Of a DNA stretch of 64,000 nt, positions 17,346 through 25,635 are shown one piece after another (the first letter of the stretch is position 1; the number at the start of each line of letters is the position of its first letter). Made by a program: the position numbers and the translations under genes. The DNA lies in NCBI RefSeq assembly GCF_011065935.2, contig NZ_JAAMNH020000001.1, positions 2,749,001 to 2,813,000 of the forward strand. Direction: 5' to 3'. Source of the stretch: Clostridium estertheticum (lineage in GTDB: Bacteria; Bacillota; Clostridia; Clostridiales; Clostridiaceae). The notes under the pieces are model-generated. The model worked only from the letters and a program-made list of their open reading frames with translations. It was not told where the DNA came from and ran no database searches.

Positions 17346-18467
17346 ATGGAAGTTAAATTTTATACATCTACAAGAGAATATAATGAAAAAAAAGCGGAAT
17401 TTGATAATGCTGTTCTAGGAGTTATGGGAAGAGGAATATCAATGCTTGGCAAAGAAGTAACTGCCTTTGAAAGTGCAGTTCAAGAATTTACTGGAGCTAA
17501 ATATGCAATTGGTGTTGCATCCGGTACAGATGGTCTAGTAATGGCTGCTGATATACTAGGTTTTAAAGATGGAAAAGAAGTAATAACTTCACCCTTTACT
17601 TTCCTCGCTTCTACATCTTGCATTGCAAAGCATAGAGCAAAGCCTGTATTTGTAGATATTGATGAAGAAACTTTTAGCATAGATGCCAATAAAATAGAAG
17701 AAAAAATAACAACAAATACTGCTGGAATTATTCCAATTCATTTATTTTCACAAATGGGTGATATGGATAAGATTATGGATATATCTAATAGAAATAATCT
17801 AAGGGTTTTAGAAGACTCTGCAGAATCATTTGGTATGAGATTCAAAGGTAATGGATCAGAATACAAACATGCAGGAACTATAGGAGACTTTGGTGTATTC
17901 TCATTCTTCCCTACAAAGACTCTAGGCGCATATGGCGATGCAGGTATGATTGTAACTAATGATGAAAGCTTAGCACGTATTACTAAGATGTACAGAGTTC
18001 ACGGAGCGTCTAGGAAGTATCATTATGATTTTATTGGTTATAATTCAAGATTGGATTCAATTCAAGCTGCTATATTACAAGTGAAGATGAAATATATAAA
18101 TCAGGCAATTCAAAAAAGAGATCAGATTGCAAAATTATATATAGACAGATTACAAGATTGTGAATATATTAAAATTCCTAAAATTAGTGCAAATCAAAAA
18201 CCAGTTTATTATGTATTTAATGTATTGGCACAAAAAAGAGATGAGCTTTCAGAATACTTAAAAGCAAATCAAATAGGAACTAGCATTTATTATCCAATAC
18301 CACTTCACCTTCAAAAATGCTTTGAATATTTAGGCTACAAAAAAGGTGATTTCCCAATAGCTGAAAGAACTGCAGATAATATCATTGCACTTCCTATATA
18401 TCCAGAGATAACTGTTGAAGAAGTAGAATTTGTTTGCGAAACTATTAAGAAATTCTATAAAAAATAA
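17346..18467 (+). CDS. DegT/DnrJ/EryC1/StrS-family sugar aminotransferase (second)
   Basis: 373 residues. The same PLP fold as its neighbour, but only a distant paralogue: GVASGTDGLVMA, the carboxylate motif LEDSAESFGM, the active lysine in FSFFPTKTLGAYGDAG, and RLDSIQAAIL. It resembles the 3-amino-sugar transaminase branch (FdtB/QdtB-like), whereas the first enzyme resembles the 4-amino branch; that split is inferred from motif style. The ATG at 17346 has ATCGGAGG upstream. No nucleotidyltransferase or dehydratase lies beside the pair, so the rest of the pathway is elsewhere. Confidence 0.88.
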   Translation: MEVKFYTSTREYNEKKAEFDNAVLGVMGRGISMLGKEVTAFESAVQEFTGAKYAIGVASGTDGLVMAADILGFKDGKEVITSPFTFLASTSCIAKHRAKPVFVDIDEETFSIDANKIEEKITTNTAGIIPIHLFSQMGDMDKIMDISNRNNLRVLEDSAESFGMRFKGNGSEYKHAGTIGDFGVFSFFPTKTLGAYGDAGMIVTNDESLARITKMYRVHGASRKYHYDFIGYNSRLDSIQAAILQVKMKYINQAIQKRDQIAKLYIDRLQDCEYIKIPKISANQKPVYYVFNVLAQKRDELSEYLKANQIGTSIYYPIPLHLQKCFEYLGYKKGDFPIAERTADNIIALPIYPEITVEEVEFVCETIKKFYKK

Positions 18468-18498
18468 TGGAATCCCAGAGTGCCTTAGTATGTCTCTT

Positions 18499-18531
18499 GG
18501 ATACATAACAATTATTAATTGTTATGCGTCC
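18499..18531. repeat. hairpin with the 17-base palindrome AACAATTATTAATTGTT
   Basis: GGATACATAACA..TGTTATGCGTCC: the palindrome at 18507-18523 is extended by CAT/ATG and GGA/TCC. It follows the second aminotransferase gene and is not followed by a T tract. Its core is identical to that at 11979-11995. Confidence 0.6.
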
Positions 18532-18559
18532 TGGGCTGCTTACGGGATTTTTATTACAT

Positions 18560-18620
18560 AAACAAAAGGAACATTACCTAATTAGTTCGACTAATTAGGT
18601 AATGTTCCTTTTGTTTTGAA
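18560..18620 (+). terminator. very long perfect hairpin terminator
   Basis: 27-base perfectly complementary arms (18560-18586 and 18590-18616) around a TCG loop. The outer A-rich/T-rich part supplies the TTTTGTTTT tail. It ends the aminotransferase operon. Confidence 0.88.
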
Positions 18621-18889
18621 TAACATATAATTAAGAATATTTATATATTGAAATCCGAAACTTGGATAATTAGGTTGATATTAGGGGTTTATGTAAGTAT
18701 AATGGAATTATTGCATAAAGAACTCCATAGGGTAAGCTCCTTAAATATAGTAAAAGAATTTAGAGATTATACAGATAATATTTGAACTAATAAATTTAAA
18801 TAAAATGTTTTTAAGTCAAACTTATATAAAGTGAAAAATGAATAATTCATAATTGTTCAGTACATCAGAGGAATAACAGGGGGTAAGAA
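18621..18889. other. AT-rich upstream region of the O-antigen ligase gene
   Basis: No supported gene. A 27-codon open frame (ATG 18702) has no ribosome site. A degenerate copy of the AACAATTANTAATTGTT palindrome lies near 18843-18859. No convincing promoter was seen. Confidence 0.4.
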
Positions 18890-20383
18890 ATGAATTTATT
18901 AATTAAAAATGGGTCAAAAGAATATATCGAATACTTATTAAAATATAAAATATTAATTTTAGTAGCATATTTAGTTTGTCAATTAGGTATTTATTTGCAT
19001 ATAGGAAAAACCAACTATTTTATATTTGCAGCTAGTTTTTTCACAACAATATTTATAATTAGTTCATTAGTTTTAATGCTAAAGGATTCAAAAACTGCCA
19101 TACTCATATATAATATTTCCATACCAATACTGCCTATGCAGTTATACTTATTAAATAGATTGAATCAAAATAGTATTGGTGCTACAATGTATTTTATATT
19201 TTTTATATTTTTAATAATTGGTATAAGAAAGGAAAAATTAAATTTTAAAAAGGTTAGTATAAAAAGTAAATATAGAGTAGTTACCATAGTATATTTTTTC
19301 CTGTGTGCTATTGCCCTAATTTCATCATTGCTAAGTGCTTATAAATTTGAAGCATTTAGATTAACATTTATTGGAGTCATATTTATGCTTCTTTATAGTT
19401 TAATATTAATATGTTTAGAAATAAAGGAATATGATTTTTATAAAAAGATTATTTTATTTTTATGTATAGGAGTTACAATATCGGGAATACCAGATACTTT
19501 TATAGCCTTATATAGTCTAATATTAAGTGGGGAAAATACTCACCTGTATGGGGTATTAGGCAGTAATTTTATGCTAGGATATACTTTGATGGTACTTCCA
19601 TTTATACTAATATATGCTGTTAACAAAGAAGTTTCAGGTAAGTATAATTTTATATACAAGTTACTGTTGCTAGTTGACATTGTTAATTTATGTACTCAAA
19701 GATCTAGAGGTTTCTTGGGCGTATTAGGTATAGCCTTTGTAGCTATTATTATAATAGATCATAAAAATTATAAAAAATATTTAATAGTATCCCTAGTAAT
19801 ACTAGGATGTAGTACTTTTAATGTACTCCAAAGAGGTGAAATGGCAGAAATAACTGAATCCATTGTAAATGTTGGAGTACCTAAAATTGAAGGTGCTCTA
19901 GCAAGTGATAATGGATTCTTTTATAAATTAAGTGAGCAGGCTGGTAATAGAAAACCTATTTGGTCAGCGGCATATAGAATGATAGAAGATCATACTTATA
20001 TTGGAGTAGGTCCAGCTAATTTCAAGTATTATTTTCAAGTATATACACCGGAACTGCATAAAGCATATATTGATGCTCATAATATATTTTTAAATGTTGC
20101 GGTAGAGTTTGGAGTACCTTTTGCTATAGTATTCTTCTGTTCATGGTGGATTACCTTATTCAAAGCTCTAATATACGGATTTACTAAAAAGAAAAAATAC
20201 AATAAAAGATTCATATTTCCTACATTTATAGGCATGGTTTCACTTATGGCATATGGTAATATTACAGGTCAGGCATTTATCACATCAAAGCATCCTATAA
20301 GTGTGGTTCCAGCATTTGTATTAATTAGTTTATTGACTATTTTATTAATAATAATGAAAGAAGAAACTATTTCAAATAACTAA
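18890..20383 (+). CDS. O-antigen ligase/polymerase family membrane protein
   Basis: 497 residues with about ten to twelve hydrophobic helices. The large external loop carries the Wzy_C pattern: GNRKPIWSAAYRMIEDHTYI, GVGPANFKYYF and later DAHNIFLNVAVEFGV. This domain is found in WaaL ligases and Wzy-type polymerases that join polymerised glycans on the outer face of the membrane. In a Gram-positive cell it most likely polymerises or attaches a capsule or wall glycan. The ATG at 18890 has GGGGGTAAG upstream. A glycosyltransferase remnant follows 20 bases later. Confidence 0.85.
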   Translation: MNLLIKNGSKEYIEYLLKYKILILVAYLVCQLGIYLHIGKTNYFIFAASFFTTIFIISSLVLMLKDSKTAILIYNISIPILPMQLYLLNRLNQNSIGATMYFIFFIFLIIGIRKEKLNFKKVSIKSKYRVVTIVYFFLCAIALISSLLSAYKFEAFRLTFIGVIFMLLYSLILICLEIKEYDFYKKIILFLCIGVTISGIPDTFIALYSLILSGENTHLYGVLGSNFMLGYTLMVLPFILIYAVNKEVSGKYNFIYKLLLLVDIVNLCTQRSRGFLGVLGIAFVAIIIIDHKNYKKYLIVSLVILGCSTFNVLQRGEMAEITESIVNVGVPKIEGALASDNGFFYKLSEQAGNRKPIWSAAYRMIEDHTYIGVGPANFKYYFQVYTPELHKAYIDAHNIFLNVAVEFGVPFAIVFFCSWWITLFKALIYGFTKKKKYNKRFIFPTFIGMVSLMAYGNITGQAFITSKHPISVVPAFVLISLLTILLIIMKEETISNN

Positions 20384-20403
20384 AATTAAATTGAGGTGTT
20401 AAA

Positions 20404-20507
20404 GTGAGTAATAATATATTATCGATATTGTATTTTTTTCCACCTATGGTGGAAGCGGAGTCCAAAGAACTTTTTCAATAATTAACAATAAAAACCAAAT
20501 ATGTTAA
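20404..20507 (+). pseudogene. 5' remnant of a group 4 glycosyltransferase gene
   Basis: The GTG at 20404 opens a frame reading ..NNILSILYFFPPM. After one missing base the next frame reads GGSGVQRTF, which together rebuild the PPMGGSGVQR motif at the start of GT4-type glycosyltransferases. Reading stops at 20481 in the first frame and 20505-20507 in the second, and nothing of the remaining ~350 codons is left. Its position directly after the O-antigen ligase fits a once longer polysaccharide operon cut by a deletion. Confidence 0.65.
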
Positions 20508-20553
20508 AATGTAAAAAGAATATAAAATCCGTTCTTATAAGGGGGGTGCTATT

Positions 20554-20619
20554 ATGAGTCTCTATATGTTTCATACATTTTATAAATCGAGTGCAAATGC
20601 TCCAAGCAAAGACTACTAA
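20554..20619 (+). CDS. 21-residue small peptide with strong ribosome site
   Basis: ATG at 20554 with AAGGGGGG at good spacing and a stop at 20617-20619. The N-terminal half is hydrophobic/aromatic (MSLYMFHTFY) and the C-terminal half polar (KSSANAPSKDY). There is no cysteine and no clear leader-peptidase site. The last coding bases form the 5' arm of a terminator hairpin. Possible roles are a leader peptide, a signalling peptide or a small membrane peptide; none can be chosen from sequence alone. Confidence 0.5.
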   Translation: MSLYMFHTFYKSSANAPSKDY

Positions 20620-20650
20620 AATAAAGTTATGTTTTGCTTGGAGCTTAATT
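20599..20650 (+). terminator. terminator overlapping the 3' end of the 21-codon ORF
   Basis: GCTCCAAGCAAA (20599-20610) pairs perfectly with TTTGCTTGGAGC (20633-20644), then TTAATTT. The 5' arm lies inside the coding sequence, so a ribosome reaching the stop would block the hairpin. Confidence 0.65.
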
Positions 20651-20790
20651 TAAAAACAATATGAATTAAGCTAAATAAAATTCAGGAAACTAAATAAAAT
20701 ATAGACATAGCTAACACATTAAGGCATTTAAAAGTGCCTATGTAGTCTTTGCTTTTTTCCAAGTATTGAAATATGAGGAGGGGCAAGGAA

Positions 20791-21069
20791 ATGAGATATT
20801 CTAAAGCACAAAATGTGTTGCCAGAGGAGATAGTAAAAATAATACAAGAATATGTAGATGGTGAATACTTATATATCCCTAGAAAAAATGGAAATGAAAA
20901 AGCTTGGGGCGAGAAAAACGGAACAAGAAAGAGCCTTAAACATAGAAATGTCGAAATTTTTAATAAGCACATTGAGGGATCTAGTGTTATAGAACTAGCT
21001 AATCAGTATTATCTTTCAGAAAAAAGTATAAGAAGAATAGTAAGTCAAGAAAAGGTATTATGCGCATAA
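20791..21069 (+). CDS. CD3324-family small DNA-binding-like protein
   Basis: 92 residues from ATG 20791 with GGAGGGG upstream; an earlier in-frame ATG at 20773 precedes that site and is rejected. It begins RYSKAQNVLPEEIVKIIQEY and carries VDGEYLYIPRK, the hallmark of CD3324/Mor-like small proteins. A helix-turn-helix-like C-terminus follows (SSVIELANQYYLSEKSIRRI). Related proteins are probable transcription factors of unknown target. It is a single gene with its own terminator. Confidence 0.75.
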   Translation: MRYSKAQNVLPEEIVKIIQEYVDGEYLYIPRKNGNEKAWGEKNGTRKSLKHRNVEIFNKHIEGSSVIELANQYYLSEKSIRRIVSQEKVLCA

Positions 21070-21104
21070 TAATATTATTGTGCCATAAGAAAAATGTGAT
21101 TATA

Positions 21105-21145
21105 GGAAAGGGTTTTATCATTGAGATAACGCTCTTTCTTTATAT
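21105..21145 (+). terminator. rho-independent terminator
   Basis: Imperfect stem GGAAAGGGTTTTATC / GAGATAACGCTCTTTC followed by TTTATATT, after the CD3324-type gene. Confidence 0.55.
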
Positions 21146-21243
21146 TATATGCTTAAGTTTAATATAGAACTGTTTATGGGCTTTGGTTAGCAGGATGTAA
21201 AGGATATAATATGTGTAATGAAAACAAGGGGGGAAAGATTAAT

Positions 21244-22473
21244 ATGAAAAAATCTTTATTGAAAAGTAGGATTATCCTTCAATTAGAGGAGAAAATTAAA
21301 CAGTATGGGGATAGGGTGATAGAAGAATTTTTATGTGATATTGAACAGAAGGGTACTCCAATAATAGAAGAGTTAGAAAATGATACTAAAAACAATTTAG
21401 TTACTTTTATATACGAAGGGGATAAAGAATGTAAAAGTGTTTTGTTTGTGCCTGATATAGGATTAGATAGATTTAAAGATAATTATAAAAATTTTCAAAT
21501 GCAAAGAATAATGGAAACAGACCTATGGTACATCACTTATGAAGTGAAAAATAATATGCGGTTTGTCTACTATTTTTCACCAAACGATCCATTGGATAAT
21601 GATTGGAATGACAGATTTTGTAATAGAGTTATATATGATAGGTTTAGTAAAAAAGTATTAATTTTTAAAGGGGGAAATGGAGAAGAGGATGATAAAAGTT
21701 CTTATGTAATAATGCCAAAGTCACCAGAAGATATTTGGGCTAAAAAAATAGAAGATGTACCAAGAGGCAATGTAAAAGAATATAAATTTGAAAGTAAAAA
21801 CTTAGAGGACAAGCGCAGAGTTAGAGTTTACACACCTTATGAATATGATAAGGAAGAAAAACCATATGGATTTATGGTTTTCAATGATGGTGATGACTAC
21901 ATTTCTGTTCTTTCTGCCATAGAAACTTTGAATAATCTTATAGCTTCTAAAAGAATACCTCCTATAGTTGCAATATTTATTGATTCAACAGAAACAAGGG
22001 GAAAAGAATTAAAGTGTAATGATTCTTTCTGTGAAATTATTATAAAAGAATTAATTCCATGGGTTAAGCAAAATTATAATATTTCTAGCAATCCAGAAGA
22101 AGCCGTAATTTGTGGGCTTAGTTTAGGAGGTTTGACAGCAGCTTATTTAGGATTAAACTATCCAGAAGTTTTTGGCAATGTTCTTTCTCAATCAGGCTAT
22201 TATTGGTACAATTCAGAAGACTTTGCACCTAATGAGGATTGCTGGATGAGTACTAAGTTTAAGGAAATAAATAAGCTGCCTCTTAAATTTTATTTAGATA
22301 TGGGAGTTTTAGAAACTAAGTATAAAATTATTGATACGAATATAAATTTAAGAGATACATTAATATCTAAAGGCTACCATGTTGATTTTCAATTGTTTAA
22401 TGGCGCTCATGATTATTTATCATGGGGAGAAACATTGGCATATGGATTAATTTCTCTTATCGGAATAAAATAG
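21244..22473 (+). CDS. enterochelin-esterase-like alpha/beta hydrolase
   Basis: 409 residues from ATG 21244 with AAGGGGGGAAA upstream; an earlier in-frame ATG at 21211 precedes that site. The N-terminal ~170 residues resemble the beta-sandwich domain that precedes the esterase domain in Fes-type proteins (MRFVYYFSPNDPLDND). The C-terminal hydrolase has the nucleophile elbow GLSLGGLTA, a following LDMGVLE acid loop and a final histidine in NGAHDYLSW. Fes-type enzymes open tricatechol siderophores in the cytoplasm to release iron. No siderophore transporter adjoins it, so the substrate is uncertain; it could be another ester. Confidence 0.8.
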   Translation: MKKSLLKSRIILQLEEKIKQYGDRVIEEFLCDIEQKGTPIIEELENDTKNNLVTFIYEGDKECKSVLFVPDIGLDRFKDNYKNFQMQRIMETDLWYITYEVKNNMRFVYYFSPNDPLDNDWNDRFCNRVIYDRFSKKVLIFKGGNGEEDDKSSYVIMPKSPEDIWAKKIEDVPRGNVKEYKFESKNLEDKRRVRVYTPYEYDKEEKPYGFMVFNDGDDYISVLSAIETLNNLIASKRIPPIVAIFIDSTETRGKELKCNDSFCEIIIKELIPWVKQNYNISSNPEEAVICGLSLGGLTAAYLGLNYPEVFGNVLSQSGYYWYNSEDFAPNEDCWMSTKFKEINKLPLKFYLDMGVLETKYKIIDTNINLRDTLISKGYHVDFQLFNGAHDYLSWGETLAYGLISLIGIK

Positions 22474-22512
22474 TACAATAAGATAATAAATATATAAAAA
22501 TGACAAGTTTTA

Positions 22513-22836
22513 TTACTTGCCATTTTTTCTTGTAATTAATTTTAAATTTACAATGTACATTTTTATATAAGCTCTTACCTTGTAAATTTCTACTGAGGTA
22601 AGTAATGTTGGTGGGCCTAGATTAGATATAAATTTAATAACTTCTGTACCTTGCTGTGAAGCATCTTTTGCATATACTTGATCTTGGTTTAACAATATAC
22701 TGCTCGTTATAAAACCTATTATGGCTGGGTATGCGTTAATTTTAATATCTTTTAGTTTTGCTTCAAAGATAGCATTATTAATGCTATCTACTAAGGCTTT
22801 TCTGGGGTGACTTAAATTTATTGTTTTGAATATAAT
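22513..22836 (-). CDS. hypothetical protein, possible ATT start (107 residues)
   Basis: On the minus strand the frame is open from a stop at 22848-22846 to the stop at 22515-22513. No ATG, GTG or TTG exists near the front; the first standard start (a TTG at 22695) has no ribosome site. TTTAGGGGG ends five bases before an ATT codon at 22836, ideal spacing for initiation at AUU, which is known from infC. The product would be soluble to weakly hydrophobic (NAYPAIIGFITSSILLNQDQ). No family was recognised. The alternative is a 5'-decayed pseudogene. Confidence 0.4.
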   Translation of the reverse strand: MIFKTINLSHPRKALVDSINNAIFEAKLKDIKINAYPAIIGFITSSILLNQDQVYAKDASQQGTEVIKFISNLGPPTLLTSVEIYKVRAYIKMYIVNLKLITRKNGK

Positions 22837-23005
22837 AAATACCCCCTAAAAATTATATATATTATGTATAGTATATGATATAAAGGGGTAAGTGATATAG
22901 GCATCTCGAAATAGTTTAAAAAGGGTGTTCTTAAATCATGTAAGATGTATAAAAATAATGTATAATAGGTTTAAATATAATATATAGAATGAGAAGGAGA
23001 TAATT

Positions 23006-23209
23006 ATGGATATTGAAATAAAAGAAATGTTAATACAAATGCAAAAGGATATTAAAGACATCAGTGTTAGGGTTAAAAACATTGAAACCAATCAAGTGAA
23101 TGTGTCAAATGCTGAACATAAGAATTGGCATATGTTAGCAGATAAGCTAGGGCAATATGATTTAATATTACATAAACTTTATGGGAAAAAGGGTTCTGAA
23201 AAAGAATAA
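23006..23209 (+). CDS. small coiled-coil hypothetical protein (67 residues)
   Basis: ATG at 23006 with AAGGAGAT at ideal spacing. The first ~30 residues form heptads (IKEMLIQMQKDIKDISVRVK), giving a short coiled coil like those of small phage-type XhlA or haemolysin-accessory proteins, but there is no membrane segment after it. No function can be assigned. It stands alone between the minus-strand hypothetical gene and the secreted repeat protein. Confidence 0.6.
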   Translation: MDIEIKEMLIQMQKDIKDISVRVKNIETNQVNVSNAEHKNWHMLADKLGQYDLILHKLYGKKGSEKE

Positions 23210-23405
23210 TAGTCAATTGGAAAAATAATGGGGTGAAATTTAAAAACAAAAAAGAGGATGCCAATAAGGTATCCTCTTATTGTTTTTGTGTGACTATAAG
23301 TTGTAGCTATTTTGTAACCAAATATTCTCTAAATTTTAACTATTTCAATAAGTAAATGAGATACTATTAGTATATAAAACAATTAGTTTAAATGGAGGAA
23401 TAATT

Positions 23406-24926
23406 ATGATAAATAAATTTTATACGCTATCAACTATACTTTTAAGCTCACTGATTATTGCAGGAACTACAATAAGTGCCCAAGGTATTACAACATCTAA
23501 ACTGGCAAACTATAAAATAGGTTCACCTATATCAATACCTGAACTAAAATTAAGTAAAAACACTTATGTTTCAGATTATAAATATGTTGATATAACTGGT
23601 GATAATATAAAAGACAATGTAATTTTAACAGGAACAAAAACAAATAAGGCTGATATATATTTTGAGAACTTAAATATAATAGTTCAAAATGGAAAAACTA
23701 AAAAATTTATTAAATCATCCTTAGGAAAAGACAGTGCTGGATATCAGCCTACAATATTTTTAGGCGATTTTAATGGGGATAAAAAACCTGATATATTCAT
23801 AAAAATGCCAACTGGTGGAAGTGGTGGATTTACCGACTATTCCATTATTAAGCTTAAGGGAAATAACCTAAGTGTGCTTTGGGATAGCAAAAAAAATGAC
23901 GGTGAAATAGACCTAATAGGTAAATTTGAAGATAACTTTATGGTAAGTTTAAGTAGTAAGAAATTAAATAAAACTTTTGAAATTGATTTATCAGCTAATA
24001 AGGTTCAATATATAGACTCGAATATATATGATAAAGATGGTAAATTGAAAGAAAATATTGAGCCATGGATGGGAGGATTGGGTGAACTAACCCCAATAGA
24101 CACAGATAAAAATGGAACATATGAGTTAATTGCTTCTCAACGCATAGTGGGAACATGTAATGCGGATACACTTGGATATTTACAATCACGGTGGAAATGG
24201 GATGGCAAAAATATAAAACTAGATGTTGATAAAGTAAGTATAAAACATATTTTTACTCAAACTGAGGCCGATGTTAATGGCGATGGAATAAAAGAGTTTA
24301 TTAGCTTAACAGGAACCTCTGACCTTAGTTTATCAGGTTTATATGTAGAGAATATAAGTATTGATGTTTATGATTCTAAAACTAATAAGGTTAAGCAAGT
24401 CCCTGTTAGCAAAAACAATTCTGGATATACGCCAACATTGTTTGTAGCTGATTTAAACAATGATAAAGCTGAGGAATTACTTATTAGCATACCAAGTGGC
24501 GGGAGTGGTGGTATGAAATCCTATAGCTTAATATCACTAAAAGATAATAAAGTAATTAATTTATTTGACACAGAGAAGTTTAGCTATGGTTTAGAATATG
24601 ATGTTCAATTTAAAGATGGTTTTAAAGTTGATGTTAATGTTAAAGATAGTAATAAAACATATTCATTAGACATAAGTAGTACGAAAGATGCTTATATAAA
24701 TTTAAATGTATACAATAGTGATGGGAAACTTATGGAAAACGCTTCTGGCATGAGAAATCCATTAAGTAATGTTGAAGTTAAAGCTGTTGATGGTAAATAT
24801 CAACTAATAAGTTCTCAAAGAGTAATTGGAACAAGCAATGCTGAAACCCTTGGATATGTACAAGGAACATGGGATATACAACAAGATGGAATTAAACTTG
24901 TTAATGTTGAAGTTGTAAATCCTTAA
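23406..24926 (+). CDS. secreted protein with two FG-GAP/VCBS-like modules
   Basis: 506 residues with a Sec signal peptide (lysine at 4, hydrophobic core to about residue 24). Two ~230-residue modules follow. Each carries acidic loops like calcium-binding FG-GAP/EF loops (DFNGDKKPD, DTDKNGTYE, DVNGDGIKE, DLNNDKAEE), a GSGG loop (TGGSGGFTDYS and SGGSGGMKSYS) and a closing block (ASQRIVGTCNADTLGYLQ and SSQRVIGTSNAETLGYVQ). The near-identical layout shows internal duplication. It lacks a wall anchor, so it is probably released or loosely attached. The function is unknown; related spore-coat or surface proteins occur in Clostridia. Confidence 0.75.
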   Translation: MINKFYTLSTILLSSLIIAGTTISAQGITTSKLANYKIGSPISIPELKLSKNTYVSDYKYVDITGDNIKDNVILTGTKTNKADIYFENLNIIVQNGKTKKFIKSSLGKDSAGYQPTIFLGDFNGDKKPDIFIKMPTGGSGGFTDYSIIKLKGNNLSVLWDSKKNDGEIDLIGKFEDNFMVSLSSKKLNKTFEIDLSANKVQYIDSNIYDKDGKLKENIEPWMGGLGELTPIDTDKNGTYELIASQRIVGTCNADTLGYLQSRWKWDGKNIKLDVDKVSIKHIFTQTEADVNGDGIKEFISLTGTSDLSLSGLYVENISIDVYDSKTNKVKQVPVSKNNSGYTPTLFVADLNNDKAEELLISIPSGGSGGMKSYSLISLKDNKVINLFDTEKFSYGLEYDVQFKDGFKVDVNVKDSNKTYSLDISSTKDAYINLNVYNSDGKLMENASGMRNPLSNVEVKAVDGKYQLISSQRVIGTSNAETLGYVQGTWDIQQDGIKLVNVEVVNP

Positions 24927-25025
24927 GTATATATGAAAGATTACCTATAGCATTTGTGAAAACAGGTTATTTAGAAAAAGTTTCAATGAATGCAAGAATA
25001 ATTCAAGTGATACCAAAAAAGTTAG

Positions 25026-25059
25026 ACCTTTCGTCCTATAGTAGGATGAAAGGTTTTTT
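25026..25059 (+). terminator. terminator nearly identical to the downstream T-box terminator
   Basis: ACCTTTC-G-TCCTA / TAGGAT-GAAAGGT stem followed by TTTTTT. It matches the hairpin at 28639-28675 almost base for base, and the preceding bases (GATACCAAAAAAGTTAG) resemble that T-box's GGTACCACGGAAGTTAA. It may end the 23406 transcript but looks like a truncated copy of a T-box tail. Confidence 0.75.
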
Positions 25060-25174
25060 GCATGAAATTAATTTACAATTAGATGAAAATAGCATTATAA
25101 TTATAAGTGAGTTAGATTTATAAATGTACAAGTTAAAAAGCTTTTGAACGTATATATGCGCGGGAGGGATATCA

Positions 25175-25635
25175 ATGAAGGATTTAAAAAATCTAAATAA
25201 AAAAAGAATAGATATTGATGAAATACAACAATATCTTAATATAAAAGATTATATAGAACTGGTAAATGTAGTAACAAATTTATTAATAATGAAGCAATAA
25301 TACCTATAAAAAGCAGCAAGTTAAATGGTAAGAAGCCAGCTTTATATAATAGATATACCATTGTAGGAGAGAATGAAGATAATACTAAGTATACACAGGA
25401 GTTATCCTATGGTATTAACATTCAGTTAGATAAAACCTATTACTTGAAAAATATTGATAAATATAAAGAAGACAGGAAATTTATTCTTTCTTTGAGTAAA
25501 TTTCTTGATAAAAGGTTAAATTTACTTAATACACAAGTAGCAGCTAATGAAAGAAGTTTTCAAATTTGGGAAAGAGAAAAGTTCCTTAACAGAGAAGGTG
25601 GAAAAAGGATACTGAAAAATCTTAACTTATCCTGA
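25175..25635 (+). pseudogene. N-terminal remnant of a JetD-like (DUF3322/DUF2220) Wadjet gene
   Basis: ATG at 25175 with GGGAGGG opens 41 codons ending in ..VTNLLIMKQ. A frameshift near 25285 passes to another frame that continues with PIKSSKLNGKKPALYNRYTI and, further on, NERSFQIWEREKFLNREGG, ending at the TGA of 25633-25635. These two stretches are what I remember as typical of the N-terminal part of JetD, the toprim-containing nuclease of Wadjet anti-plasmid systems. The catalytic toprim part is absent and coiled-coil coding sequence follows at once. The family name is from memory and needs a profile search. Confidence 0.55.

Noticed and set aside
18702..18785. 27-codon open frame (ATG 18702) before the O-antigen ligase
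   Set aside because: No ribosome site and no recognisable motif; a chance frame or an unidentifiable relic.
24935..25124. Open frame after the secreted repeat protein, reading through the T-box-like terminator
   Set aside because: No start codon with a ribosome site; the coding look of the hairpin also appears at the true T-box, where it is plainly RNA structure.
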